Positions 50,504 through 59,058 of a stretch of DNA of 64,000 bases are shown one piece after another. Each line of letters opens with the position of its first letter. Within the stretch, counting starts at the first letter, position 1. Where the stretch lies: NCBI GenBank assembly GCA_942491665.1, contig CALOBR010000016.1, positions 186,001 to 250,000 on the forward strand, given 5' to 3'. The stretch is from CAVQGZ01 sp942491665 (lineage in GTDB: Bacteria; Actinomycetota; Actinomycetes; Jiangellales; Jiangellaceae). The notes under the pieces are model-generated. The model had not been told where the DNA came from. It saw nothing but the letters and a program-made list of their open reading frames with translations, and made no database searches. The position numbers and the translations under genes were made by a program.

Positions 50504-52135
50504 CTAGCCGAGCCCCAGGGGAACGCGCCACACCAGCCGGGTGCCCCCGCCCTCGGCCGCGCGCAGCTGCATGCTGCCGCCGAGCTCGCCGGCGCGCGCG
50601 CGCAGGTTGCGCAGCCCGCTCTCCTGAACCGTGTCGGGCAGGCCCTTGCCGTCGTCCTGCACGCTGACGGCGATCTCGCCGTCGCGTACGGCGATCTTGA
50701 CGTTGACGCGCGCCGCCTCGGCGTGCCGCGCCGCGTTGGCCAGGGCCTCGGACAGCACGGCTATGAGGTGCGGGCGCACGTCCAGAGGGATGGCTGAGTC
50801 GACGGGACCCTCCAGGGCCAGGGCCGGGACGATGCCGAGCTTGGCCGCGGCCTCCGACACAAGGTCGAGCAGCTCGCCGCGCAGGTCGTCGGTGCCGGGA
50901 CGGCGGTGCAGGCTGAAGATCGTCGCTCGGATGTCGCGGATCGTCACGTCCAGGTCTTCGATGGCCGCCTCGACACGCTCGCTGACCTCGGGGCGCACCG
51001 TCATGCGCGACGCGCCCTGCAGGGCGAGCCCGGTCGCGAAGAGCCGTTGGATCACCAGGTCGTGCAGGTCGCGTGCGATGCGGTCGCGGTCGGCCAGCAC
51101 GGCCAGCTCGGCTCGGTCCTCCTCTGCCTGCACCCGGTCCAGCGCCAGGGCCGCCTGCGCGGCGAACCCACGCACGGCTTCGGGAGAGACATGGGCGTTG
51201 TCACGCGAGGCTCCCGTCTCCCACGCGAGCACCAGACGTCCTTCGGCGCCGGCCGGTGCGGTGAACGGGACGCTGATCACCGGGTAGCCGAGGCCGGGTG
51301 GCAGCCGTCCGGTGCTGCTGAGCGCCGCCCCGGGGTGAAGCCCCTCGAGGTCGGCTCCCTCGACCACGCCGACCACGAGGCGACCGTCGTCGTCCTCGAC
51401 CGCGACCGCGGCGGCGTCGGCCTCGGACAGCTCACGCGCACGTCGCACGACCAGCGAGACGGCAGCGCCGGCCTGGATGCGCCCGAGCAGTGCCGTCGTG
51501 ATCTCCGCACTCGCCTCGACCCAGGTGCGTCGGCGCTCGGAGTCGGAGAACCGGTGGGCGTTGGTGATCGCGGTGCCCGCCGCAGCGGCCAGGGCGATCA
51601 CGGTGCGCTCGTCGTCGTCGGTGAACGGCACCGGCTTCTCGGTGAGGTACAGGTTGCCGTAGACCTGCGACCCGATCTCGATCGGGACGCCGAGGAACGT
51701 CGTCATACGGGGGTGGCCCGGGGGAAAGCCGACCGACCGGGCGTGCGCGGCGATGTCGTCCAGACGAAGGGGGCGCGGGTCGGTCACCAGCACGCCGAGC
51801 ACCCCGAGCCCTTGGGGCAGGGCACCGAGGGCGGTGCGCTCCTCCTCGCTCATGCCGTGCGTGTGGAAGCGTGAGAGCGAACCGTCGGGCGCAAGCACAC
51901 CGAGCGCGGCGTAGCGGGCGCCGGTCAGACGGCAGGCCGCCGCGGTCACCCGTTCGAGAACGCTGTCGAGGTCGAGGTCGGAGCCGAGGCGCATCACCTC
52001 GGTCAGCAGCGCCGCCAGCCCCTGGTCGGGGCCGGCGTGATCTGCGATGGAGCCGCCGGACAGGTCGTCCTCCCCCGCGGTGCTGGTCGCGTCGCCGGAA
52101 CCTGCGGGTGGGGACTGAGCGGATCGGACGGGCAC
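50504..52135 (-). CDS. devS: DevS/DosS-like heme-GAF sensor histidine kinase
   Basis: 543 aa. Two GAF domains (about 50-180 and 190-335), then HisKA_3 with RDLHDLVIQRLFATGLALQG and an HATPase domain. In GAF-A, GHPRM aligns with DosS YHPPM (proximal heme His149) and 22 residues later NLYL carries Tyr as DosS Tyr171 (distal, O2/NO discrimination); here about His141 and Tyr163. Both are seen in sequence, so heme binding and gas sensing are likely. Start at GTG 52135 places the DosR box upstream at 52206; the frame is open to GTG 52204. Confidence 0.86.
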   Translation of the reverse strand: MPVRSAQSPPAGSGDATSTAGEDDLSGGSIADHAGPDQGLAALLTEVMRLGSDLDLDSVLERVTAAACRLTGARYAALGVLAPDGSLSRFHTHGMSEEERTALGALPQGLGVLGVLVTDPRPLRLDDIAAHARSVGFPPGHPRMTTFLGVPIEIGSQVYGNLYLTEKPVPFTDDDERTVIALAAAAGTAITNAHRFSDSERRRTWVEASAEITTALLGRIQAGAAVSLVVRRARELSEADAAAVAVEDDDGRLVVGVVEGADLEGLHPGAALSSTGRLPPGLGYPVISVPFTAPAGAEGRLVLAWETGASRDNAHVSPEAVRGFAAQAALALDRVQAEEDRAELAVLADRDRIARDLHDLVIQRLFATGLALQGASRMTVRPEVSERVEAAIEDLDVTIRDIRATIFSLHRRPGTDDLRGELLDLVSEAAAKLGIVPALALEGPVDSAIPLDVRPHLIAVLSEALANAARHAEAARVNVKIAVRDGEIAVSVQDDGKGLPDTVQESGLRNLRARAGELGGSMQLRAAEGGGTRLVWRVPLGLG

Positions 52136-52205
52136 GGGCGCATCGTATGGACGAGGACGCACGGACGGAAGGGGCCCCGTCGCAGCGGACGAGGCGTCAG
52201 GCACA

Positions 52206-52219
52206 GGGACTTAGGTCCC
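52206..52219. promoter_or_regulatory. DosR box
   Basis: GGGACTTAGGTCCC matches 13 of 14 positions of the DosR consensus GGGACTWWAGTCCC and is a near-palindrome (GGGAC-TTAG-GTCCC). It sits 76-89 nt upstream of the USP start and about 70 nt upstream of the chosen devS start, so DevR probably activates USP and perhaps devS. Confidence 0.72.
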
Positions 52220-52294
52220 CTCTCGCCGGGGCATGGGCCGATGTGCTGGTCATCGGTGGTAGGCGACGATGAAGGGGCACCGAGGAGGTGTCTG

Positions 52295-53176
52295 ATGAGC
52301 ATGCTGGCAGGCAGCCCCATCGTCGTCGGCGTCGACGGGTCTGAGGAATCCAAGGTCGGTCTGGCCTGGGCGGCGCACGAGGCGCACCACGAGCGTCGAG
52401 CGCTGCGGCTGGTGCACGCCTGGGAGGTTCCGGTGCCGGGGTATGTCCCGGTACCCGCCTCGGTCGACCTGGTGCGCGAGGGTGCCGAAGCCGTACTGGC
52501 CGAGGCGGTCTCGAAGGCCCAGGAGTGGGCTCCCGACCTCAGCGTCGATGGCGTGCTCGTTCTCGGACCTGCCGGTCGAGTGCTTCTCGATCAGGGCAAG
52601 GACGCCGCCATGGTGGTGGTCGGCAGCCATGGGCGGGGCGGGTTCGCCCGGCTGATGCTTGGCTCGTCGTCCAACGCGGTCGCCGCGCACGCAACCGTGC
52701 CGGTCGTGGTGACCCGCGGGACGACCGCGAGCGGGGCATGGCGCGATGGCCCCGTCGTCGTCGGCATCGACGGGTCGTCGGTGTCGGAGTCGGCGATCGA
52801 CTTCGCCTTCCAGGCCGCGGCCCTGCGCCGTCAGGGCCTGGTCGCCGTCCACGCCTGGGCACAGCCTGACCCGTTCGTCGACGAGGCCTACGCCGTGCTG
52901 TCCGAGGCGGCGACGCGGCAGACCGAGGCGCGCCTGGCCGTGTCGGAGAGCCTGGCCGGCTGGCGCAGCAAGTACCCCGACGTCGAGGTGAGCGACGTGA
53001 TCGCCGACGGGCACCCGGTGGATGCCCTGCTGGCGGAGACCAAGCGCGTGGAGGCCGCGCTGCTCGTGGTGGGCTCGCGCGGGCGCGGCGGCTTCACCGG
53101 GCTGCTGCTCGGCTCGGTCAGCCGTGGGGTGCTGCACCACGCGACGTGCCCGGTTGCGGTGGTACGTCCGGTCTGA
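52295..53176 (+). CDS. Tandem-domain universal stress protein
   Basis: 293 aa, two USP domains (about 1-145 and 150-293). Each has the ATP loop G-x2-G-x9-G-S: GSHGRGGFARLMLGS and GSRGRGGFTGLLLGS, so both should bind nucleotide. Tandem USPs of this type are classic DosR-regulon members (Rv2623-like). GAGGAGG lies 6 nt before ATG 52295. Overlaps the convergent EamA gene by 59 nt. Confidence 0.93.
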   Translation: MSMLAGSPIVVGVDGSEESKVGLAWAAHEAHHERRALRLVHAWEVPVPGYVPVPASVDLVREGAEAVLAEAVSKAQEWAPDLSVDGVLVLGPAGRVLLDQGKDAAMVVVGSHGRGGFARLMLGSSSNAVAAHATVPVVVTRGTTASGAWRDGPVVVGIDGSSVSESAIDFAFQAAALRRQGLVAVHAWAQPDPFVDEAYAVLSEAATRQTEARLAVSESLAGWRSKYPDVEVSDVIADGHPVDALLAETKRVEAALLVVGSRGRGGFTGLLLGSVSRGVLHHATCPVAVVRPV

Positions 53177-54215
53177 CCATGACGCCGCCGGCGTCCGTGG
53201 GGTCGGCCGGCAGGTCGCTCGGCAGGTCGCCGGCTGAGGTGGCCGTCGGGACGCGCGTGCGCCGTGCCCGCAGCGCCAGCACGATGCCGGTGAGGACGAG
53301 CGCGACGCCCAGCATCTGAGCGGCGCTGAGGCTCTCGTCGAACCACCACCACGCAAGCAGCGCCGCGCCCACGGGCTCGAGGATCGCGACGACTGTCACC
53401 GTCGTTGCCGGCAGGTGACGCAGGGCCGCGGTGGCCGCGGCGAACGGGACGAGCGTCCCGAGCAGCACAACCCAGGCGACGAGCAGCGCCAGCGGAACGG
53501 TGACCGAGCCGAGAGCCGGCGGCAACGTGGCCGTGCGTCCGGCCGCGTCGGCCAGCGGCGTCCACCAGCCGACCACGACACTCCACAGCACGGATGCCAC
53601 GACGAACCCCCAGAAGGTGGTCGACACCGGGTCGCGGTGTACCACCAGGCGCTCGCCGACCAAGAAGTAGGTGGCGAAGCAGACCGCGGCGCCCAGGCCG
53701 GCCGCTAGCCCGAGCGGGTCGAGGTTGGTGGCCTCGCCGCCCACCTGAGCGACGAGCGCGAGCCCGGTGAGGCTCAGCCCGAGGGCCGGCCACAGGGTGG
53801 CGCGTACCTGCTCGCGGCGAACGATGCGCACCCACAGGGCGACCAGCAGGGGGGCGAGGTACTCCAGCAGCAGCGCGAGGCCGATGGGCAGGCGCTCGAT
53901 CGCCACGAAGTACGTCATGTGCAGAAGGGCCACGCCGATCACGCCGTAGGCGACGATCGGCACCACCTCGCTGCGGTGCACGCGCAGCGTGTGCCGCCGT
54001 CCGGTGAGCAGCACGACGACCAGCAGCACCGAGGCCGTGCCGACGGCACGGATGGCGGAGAGCTCCGTGGCGCTGACGCCGTTCGTGAGCACCACGCGGG
54101 CGACACCCGCGTTGAGGACGAAGCACGCCACCGCCAGCAGCACCAAGGCGTACCCGGTGCCCGCATGGGCACCGACAGGGTGCGCAGGCCGGGACACATT
54201 GCGGACGCTACCCAC
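53118..54215 (-). CDS. EamA/DMT family transporter
   Basis: 365 aa, ten predicted membrane helices arranged as two EamA repeats (about 22-150 and 165-300), e.g. LLHMTYFVAIERLPIGLALL and VAILEPVGAALLAWWWFDES, the typical proline-glutamate signature of the second repeat. A 45-residue charged tail follows. DMT exporters move small metabolites; substrate unknown. The 3' end overlaps the USP gene by 59 nt, a long antisense overlap. Confidence 0.85.
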   Translation of the reverse strand: MGSVRNVSRPAHPVGAHAGTGYALVLLAVACFVLNAGVARVVLTNGVSATELSAIRAVGTASVLLVVVLLTGRRHTLRVHRSEVVPIVAYGVIGVALLHMTYFVAIERLPIGLALLLEYLAPLLVALWVRIVRREQVRATLWPALGLSLTGLALVAQVGGEATNLDPLGLAAGLGAAVCFATYFLVGERLVVHRDPVSTTFWGFVVASVLWSVVVGWWTPLADAAGRTATLPPALGSVTVPLALLVAWVVLLGTLVPFAAATAALRHLPATTVTVVAILEPVGAALLAWWWFDESLSAAQMLGVALVLTGIVLALRARRTRVPTATSAGDLPSDLPADPTDAGGVMVRPDVPPQPGTSRGAAPHG

Positions 54216-54239
54216 TCCGCCTGGCTACCCTCGCCGCTC

Positions 54240-55301
54240 GTGGCTGTTCCCCGCGTGCGCGCCGACCTGGACGACATCCCGGCCTACCGACCGGGTCGTG
54301 GCGCCAGCGGCTCGGGACCGACCTACAAGTTGTCGTCGAACGAGAACCCGTACCCGCCGCTGTCCGGCGTCCTCGACGCCGTGGCGCAGGCCGCGGCCGG
54401 CATCAACCGCTACCCCGACATGGCCGCGACCGACCTGGTGGATGCGCTCGCCGTGTACCTCGACGTCCCTGGTGAGCACGTTGTGGTGGGTCCGGGAAGC
54501 GTCGGTGTGCTGCAACAGCTGGTGGCCGCGCTGGCCGGACCGGGCGACGAGGTGGTGTTCGCCTGGCGTTCGTTCGAGGCGTACCCCATCGTCACGACGG
54601 TCGCGGGGGCGACACCGGTGCCCGTCGCGCTGACGCCGGACGGGCGTCACGACGTCGAGGCCATGGGTGCCGCCGTCACCGACAGGACGAGGGTCGTGCT
54701 GGTGTGCAGCCCCAACAACCCGACCGGCCCTGTCGTGACAGCCGACGAGCTCGAGCGGCTGCTGGGCGCCGTCCCGCCCGACGTGCTGGTGGTGGTGGAC
54801 GAGGCGTACACCGAGTTCGTGCGTGACACGACGGCGGCGGACGGGCTCGCCGCGTACCGCGCCCACGCCAACGTCGCGGTGCTGCGGACGTTCTCCAAGG
54901 CCTACGGGCTCGCCGGGTTGCGCGTGGGGTACGGCATCATTCGGGAGCCGGTGGCCACGGCCGTGCGCAAGACTGCCGTGCCGTTCGGGGTGTCGTCGGT
55001 GGCACAGTCGGCAGCCGTGGTCTCCCTCGGCCTGGCGCGCGAGCTGCTGAGGCGGGTCGACTCGCTGGTGACCGAGCGTGAGCGGGTGGTGGCGCAGCTG
55101 GTCAGGCAGGGGTGGAGGCTGGCCGACACCCAGGCGAACTTCGTGTGGTTCGGGCTGGGGTCGCAGGCGTCGGCGTTCGCCGACGCCTGCGCCGCTGCCG
55201 GACTCGCGGTGCGGGCGTTCGAGGGCGAGGGCGTTCGCGTGAGCATCGGCGAGCCGGCGGCGAACGACGCGCTGCTGTCGGTCGCGGCGTCGTTCGTCTG
55301 A
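54240..55301 (+). CDS. Histidinol-phosphate/aromatic aminotransferase (HisC/Pat-like)
   Basis: 353 aa, PLP fold type I. KLSSNENPYPP (substrate/Arg loop), VCSPNNPTGPVV (about 154-165), VVDEAYTEF, and PLP Lys in TFSKAYGLAGLRVGYG (about 220-235). Without other his genes nearby, it is as likely an aromatic aminotransferase (Pat, as in mycobacteria) as HisC. GTG 54240; no clear RBS. Divergent from EamA by 24 nt. Confidence 0.88.
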   Translation: MAVPRVRADLDDIPAYRPGRGASGSGPTYKLSSNENPYPPLSGVLDAVAQAAAGINRYPDMAATDLVDALAVYLDVPGEHVVVGPGSVGVLQQLVAALAGPGDEVVFAWRSFEAYPIVTTVAGATPVPVALTPDGRHDVEAMGAAVTDRTRVVLVCSPNNPTGPVVTADELERLLGAVPPDVLVVVDEAYTEFVRDTTAADGLAAYRAHANVAVLRTFSKAYGLAGLRVGYGIIREPVATAVRKTAVPFGVSSVAQSAAVVSLGLARELLRRVDSLVTERERVVAQLVRQGWRLADTQANFVWFGLGSQASAFADACAAAGLAVRAFEGEGVRVSIGEPAANDALLSVAASFV

Positions 55302-55303
55302 GG

Positions 55304-56251
55304 TCATCCGGCCGTTCGATCGGCCGCCTGCACGGTTCTGGCGACCGCTGCGAGGTACGTTGCCTCGATCTCGGCGAGTACTCCGTCGGGGTCGTCCCGG
55401 ATGCGTTGCGGCGAGATCGACAAGACGACCCAGCCGGCGGCTGTGAGCGCTGAACGGCGGCGGGCGGTCGCGGCTGCGTCCGGTCCGAGTCCGTGGTGAG
55501 CAACGCTGTCGACCTCGACGATCAACCGCACGTCTAGCCAGGCGAGGTCGGGGACGACGACGCGGCCGTCCACCTGAAGCCGTGGGTTCACCGTCGGGGC
55601 CGGGAGCACCAGGCTTCGGCGCAGCACGTCGAGCAGGTCGGCTTCGGGGGCAGAGGCGCTTCCTCCGCAGAGCACGTCGAGGGCTTGGTGCGGTACCGCG
55701 CTGCCCGCCGAGTGGCCCGCGCTGAGCTCGACACCCAGCATGTCCAGCGTGCAGAACCGGCGTTGCACCGCCTCAGCCAGAAGCGCAGTCGCCTCGCGCA
55801 CCGATCGGAGGCTGCGGCAAGCGTCGACGGCGGCTCGGGCGATGGGGACGACGGGTAGCCCGTCGACGCCACGAGTCGGCAACACTCGTTGCGTCCGGTG
55901 AACCATGACGAAGGGCGTGCTTGCCACTCGGCGAGTGATGTGCACCTGGACGTGTACCCGCCCCTCCCGCGGGGCGTAGCGAAACTCGTGGACCTCCAGC
56001 GATGTCAGGCCGGTGAGCTGCGCCCCGTCGCCGACGTACAACAGGGCTGCGTTCATCTGCTGACGGCGAGTCAGGTGGCCGGTGGTCAAGGAGTACACGC
56101 GCGGAAGCACTCGCAGACCACGCCCGCCCGGGCGGGCGAGCCGGTCGATGCGGCTGGGCGTCCACCCGGCGCCCAGAAGCTGCTGTCGTGTGACAAGACC
56201 CGACTGGGTACGAGCCAGTTCGGCCAGCGGCTCGAGCTCCGTGCGGGTCAC
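55304..56251 (-). CDS. AbiEi-like HTH plus DUF559/Vsr-type nuclease-fold protein
   Basis: 315 aa. N-terminal winged-helix of the AbiEi antitoxin_4 type (SGLVTRQQLLGAGWTPSRID). C-terminal DUF559-like fold: SAPEADLLDVLRRSL (Glu), VPDLAWLDVRLIVEVDS (Asp and E-V-D) and GWVVLSISPQRIRDDP, giving the E-D-ExD pattern of PD-(D/E)xK or Vsr-like nucleases. Widespread in actinobacteria; biological role unclear. GTG 56251. A 177-bp palindromic array lies just upstream. Confidence 0.75.
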   Translation of the reverse strand: MTRTELEPLAELARTQSGLVTRQQLLGAGWTPSRIDRLARPGGRGLRVLPRVYSLTTGHLTRRQQMNAALLYVGDGAQLTGLTSLEVHEFRYAPREGRVHVQVHITRRVASTPFVMVHRTQRVLPTRGVDGLPVVPIARAAVDACRSLRSVREATALLAEAVQRRFCTLDMLGVELSAGHSAGSAVPHQALDVLCGGSASAPEADLLDVLRRSLVLPAPTVNPRLQVDGRVVVPDLAWLDVRLIVEVDSVAHHGLGPDAAATARRRSALTAAGWVVLSISPQRIRDDPDGVLAEIEATYLAAVARTVQAADRTAG

Positions 56252-56318
56252 GTCGATGATGGTGGCGCGCCGGGATCGTCAGTGCCGTGGCCTGTCCACA
56301 GACCCCTTCGCCGTCCGG

Positions 56319-56526
56319 TGATCCACGGAGGCCCCGCAGCGTCGTCGACTGATCCACGGAAAGCCTGCGTCACCGTCCGGTGATCCACGGCGGATGTGCG
56401 TCGCTTCTGCGGTGATCCACGGATCGCAAGCGTCGCTATGTGCTGCTTCGCTTCCGTGGATCTACGAGATCTCGACGCACATCAGCCGTGGATCACCTGT
56501 TCTCGCTGCAGGCCTTCCGTGGATCA
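56319..56526. repeat. Phased palindromic repeat array (TGATCCACGG)
   Basis: TGATCCACGG occurs at 56319, 56350, 56381 and 56413, and its complement CCGTGGATC[AT] at 56454, 56486 and 56517, with steps 31, 31, 32, 41, 32, 31. The six copies from 56350 are mirror-symmetric about 56438. The arms also match between copies (GGAARGCCTGC, GGCKGATGTGCGTCG), making 56350-56526 one long imperfect inverted repeat of about 88 bp per arm. It lies between the DUF559 gene (upstream side) and the tautomerase stop. Could form a large RNA hairpin or cruciform. Confidence 0.85.
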
Positions 56527-56570
56527 CCGTGATGCGCGGGGCCCTGATGCGCGGGGCGCGGGGCTTGCCC

Positions 56571-56768
56571 TCAGGGGTCGGGGACGTAGTCGGGCAGCGC
56601 CTGGCCCGCCTTGACGTGGTGCGCTCCCGGGGTCTCGCGGATCAGCACGTAGATGTACTCCAGCGGCGCGCCGATCGTCTCGTGGACGGCCGCCGTGATG
56701 GCTTCGGCCATCGCCTGCTTCTGCGCCGCCGTGCGTCCCTCGCGTATGTCGCACTGGATCACGGGCAT
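56571..56768 (-). CDS. 4-oxalocrotonate tautomerase family protein
   Basis: 65 aa, the canonical length. MPVIQCDIREGRTAAQKQAM gives catalytic Pro2 after Met removal and the Arg near 12; VLIRETPGAHHVKAGQ is the second strand region. Tautomerases of this size act as hexamers or dimers on keto-enol acids; the true substrate is unknown. Divergent from the E1alpha gene. AGGA precedes the start. Confidence 0.88.
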   Translation of the reverse strand: MPVIQCDIREGRTAAQKQAMAEAITAAVHETIGAPLEYIYVLIRETPGAHHVKAGQALPDYVPDP

Positions 56769-56852
56769 GTGCATCACGTCCTGTCGTCGGTTGTCGGTTG
56801 GCTCCAGCGTTCCGGTCGAAGACTTCACCCGACGCTCGTCCACGGATAGCGT

Positions 56853-56868
56853 TGTGAACGGCGTCACA
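56853..56868. promoter_or_regulatory. CRP/GlxR-type binding site
   Basis: TGTGA-ACGGCG-TCACA is a perfect match to the CRP/GlxR consensus TGTGA-N6-TCACA. It lies 46 bp upstream of the E1alpha start and 85 bp upstream of the tautomerase start. Suggests cAMP-linked control of the 2-oxoacid dehydrogenase operon. Confidence 0.6.
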
Positions 56869-56913
56869 CGTGGCGATCCCACTCCGGCGCCGGCACACCG
56901 AGCGAGGAGAGCC

Positions 56914-58062
56914 ATGAGCGATCTCGTCCAGCTGATGACGCCGGAAGGCGTACGCACAAGCGGCAGCGCCTACGAGGAGTGGGTTGCTGACGTCGATGCC
57001 GACGCCATGCGCGGGCTCTACCGCGACATGGTGCTGGTGCGACGATTCGACACCGAGGCGGTCGCGCTGCAGCGCCAGGGCGAGCTCGGGCTGTGGGCCA
57101 GCCTGCTTGGCCAGGAGGCGGCGCAGATCGGGTCGGGCCGGGCGATGCTCGCCCCCGACCATGCGTTTCCGACCTACCGGGAGCACGGCGTCGCCTGGTG
57201 CCGCGGGGTCGACCCGGTTGATCTGCTCGGTCTCTTTCGCGGCGTGACGATGGGTGGGTGGGACGCCGCCGCGCACGGCATCCATCTGTTCACCATCGTC
57301 ATCGGGGCGCAGACGCTGCATGCCACGGGCTATGCCATGGGCATCCAGCGCGACGGGGCCGTCGGCACGGGTGACCCGGACCGCGACGCGGCGGCGCTGG
57401 CCTTCTTCGGCGACGGAGCCACCAGCCAAGGCGACGTCAACGAGGCCTTCATCTGGGCGAGCGTCACGAATGCGCCGGTCGTGTTCTTCTGCCAGAACAA
57501 CCAGTGGGCGATCTCAGAGCCGCTGGAGCGCCAGACCCGCATCCCGCTCTACCGGCGGGCGCACGGGTTCGGCTTCCCGGGCATCCGGGTCGACGGCAAC
57601 GACGTGCTCGCCTGCCTCGCCGTGACGCGCGCAGCGCTCGCTCGGGCGCGCGAGGGTTCGGGGCCAATGCTGATCGAGGCGTTCACGTACCGCATGGGAG
57701 CGCACACCACGTCCGACGACCCCACCCGCTACCGGGTGGCGGCCGAGCTCGAGCAGTGGCGGCTGAAAGACCCGATCGAGCGAGTGCGCGCGTGGCTCGT
57801 GCGCGGGGGACATGTCGACGCTGACTTCTTCGAGATCCTGGACGCCGAGGCCGACGACCTCGCGCGGCGGGTACGCGACGGCTGTCGAGCGTTGCCTGAA
57901 CCCGACCCTGCGTCGGTGTTCGAGCACGTCTACGCCGGCCTCGACCCCGACCTGCGCGCGCAGCGTGACGAGGTCGCCCGGTTGGTTGCCCTCGCCGACG
58001 ACGAGGCCGCCACTGCCACGGACGCCGCGCCGACCCAGGCCGCGGCTGGGACCCCGCGATGA
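56914..58062 (+). CDS. 2-oxoacid dehydrogenase E1 component, alpha subunit
   Basis: 382 aa. TPP/Mg signature GDGATSQGDVNEAFIWAS followed by QNNQWAIS (GDG...NN), FPTYREHGVAW and YRMGAHTTSDDPTRYR (phosphorylation-loop region). It is the alpha subunit of pyruvate or branched-chain 2-oxoacid dehydrogenase; actinobacterial E1alpha/beta/E2 sets like this (bkd in M. tuberculosis) often prefer branched-chain acids, so no symbol is given. GAGGAG precedes ATG 56914. ATGA overlap with E1beta. Confidence 0.92.
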   Translation: MSDLVQLMTPEGVRTSGSAYEEWVADVDADAMRGLYRDMVLVRRFDTEAVALQRQGELGLWASLLGQEAAQIGSGRAMLAPDHAFPTYREHGVAWCRGVDPVDLLGLFRGVTMGGWDAAAHGIHLFTIVIGAQTLHATGYAMGIQRDGAVGTGDPDRDAAALAFFGDGATSQGDVNEAFIWASVTNAPVVFFCQNNQWAISEPLERQTRIPLYRRAHGFGFPGIRVDGNDVLACLAVTRAALARAREGSGPMLIEAFTYRMGAHTTSDDPTRYRVAAELEQWRLKDPIERVRAWLVRGGHVDADFFEILDAEADDLARRVRDGCRALPEPDPASVFEHVYAGLDPDLRAQRDEVARLVALADDEAATATDAAPTQAAAGTPR

Positions 58063-59048
58063 GCCGCGTAGAGAACCTGCCGCTCGCCAAGGCCATCAAC
58101 GCGGGGCTGCGCCGTGCTCTGGATATCGACCCGCACGTGATGCTGATGGGCGAAGACATCGGACGCCTCGGGGGCGTCTTCCGCGTCACTGACGGCCTGG
58201 CGAAAGACTTCGGCGAAGACCGGGTGATGGACACGCCCCTGGCCGAGTCCGGCATCGTCGGCACCGCCGTCGGCCTGGCTCTGCGTGGGTACCGACCGGT
58301 CTGCGAGATCCAGTTCGACGGCTTCGTCTACCCGGCCTTCGACCAGATTGTCAGCCAGGTGGCCCGGCTACGCTTCCGATCGTCCGGGTTGCTGCACATG
58401 CCGATCGTCATCCGCATCCCCTACGGCGGCGGCATCGGTGCGGTCGAGCACCACAGCGAGAGCCCCGAGGCCTACTTCATCCACACGCCGGGGCTGCGGG
58501 TGGTGTCGCCGAGCACGAGCGAGGACGGCTTCTGGATGATCCAGCAGGCCATCGCCTCCGACGACCCCGTCGTCGTGCTGGAGCCGAAGCGGCGCTACTG
58601 GGACAAGGGCGAAGTCGACCTGGACGACGACCGCGCCCCCCGCTCCCTCTACTCCGCAGCCGTGCTGCGCGAGGGCAGCGAGGCGCTCCTGGTCGGGTAC
58701 GGCCCCACGACGCGCACCTGCCTGGATGCCGCCGAGGCCGCTGCCAGCGACGGACACTCCCTCGGGGTGGTCGACCTGCGCAGCCTGTCCCCGGTGGACT
58801 GGGCGACGCTCGTCCGGCTCACCCGCGACGTCGGTCGCGTGGTCGTGGTGCACGAGGCGCACCGCACGCTCGGGCTGGGCGCGGAGGTGGCCGCTCGACT
58901 GACCGAGGAGTGCTTCTACTCCCTCGAGGCGCCGGTGCTGCGGGTGACCGGCTACGACACGCCCTACCCGCCCTCGCGCATGGAGGACGTCTGGCTGCCC
59001 GATGTCGACCGGGTGCTCGATGCCGTCGACGAGGCACTCGCCTACTGA
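58059..59048 (+). CDS. 2-oxoacid dehydrogenase E1 component, beta subunit
   Basis: 329 aa. GEDIGRLGGVFRVTDGLAKD, DTPLAESGIVGTAVGLALRG, the TPP-contacting region and IPYGGGIGAVEHHSESPEAY, then a C-terminal transketolase-C domain (VVVHEAHRTLGLGAEVAARL). Forms alpha2beta2 with the preceding subunit. ATG overlaps the E1alpha stop. Ends with ERxxYPPSRMEDVWLP, as usual. Confidence 0.93.
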   Translation: MSRVENLPLAKAINAGLRRALDIDPHVMLMGEDIGRLGGVFRVTDGLAKDFGEDRVMDTPLAESGIVGTAVGLALRGYRPVCEIQFDGFVYPAFDQIVSQVARLRFRSSGLLHMPIVIRIPYGGGIGAVEHHSESPEAYFIHTPGLRVVSPSTSEDGFWMIQQAIASDDPVVVLEPKRRYWDKGEVDLDDDRAPRSLYSAAVLREGSEALLVGYGPTTRTCLDAAEAAASDGHSLGVVDLRSLSPVDWATLVRLTRDVGRVVVVHEAHRTLGLGAEVAARLTEECFYSLEAPVLRVTGYDTPYPPSRMEDVWLPDVDRVLDAVDEALAY

Positions 59049-59058
59049 AGGAGGGGAC

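Noticed and set aside
56292..56300. DnaA-box-like TGTCCACAG
   Set aside because: A single imperfect copy within a GC-rich region; no cluster, no AT-rich unwinding element, no dnaA or dnaN.
56319..56526. CRISPR array
   Set aside because: Units are 10 bp, the copies switch orientation halfway, and spacing is symmetric about a centre, which CRISPR arrays do not show; no cas gene nearby.
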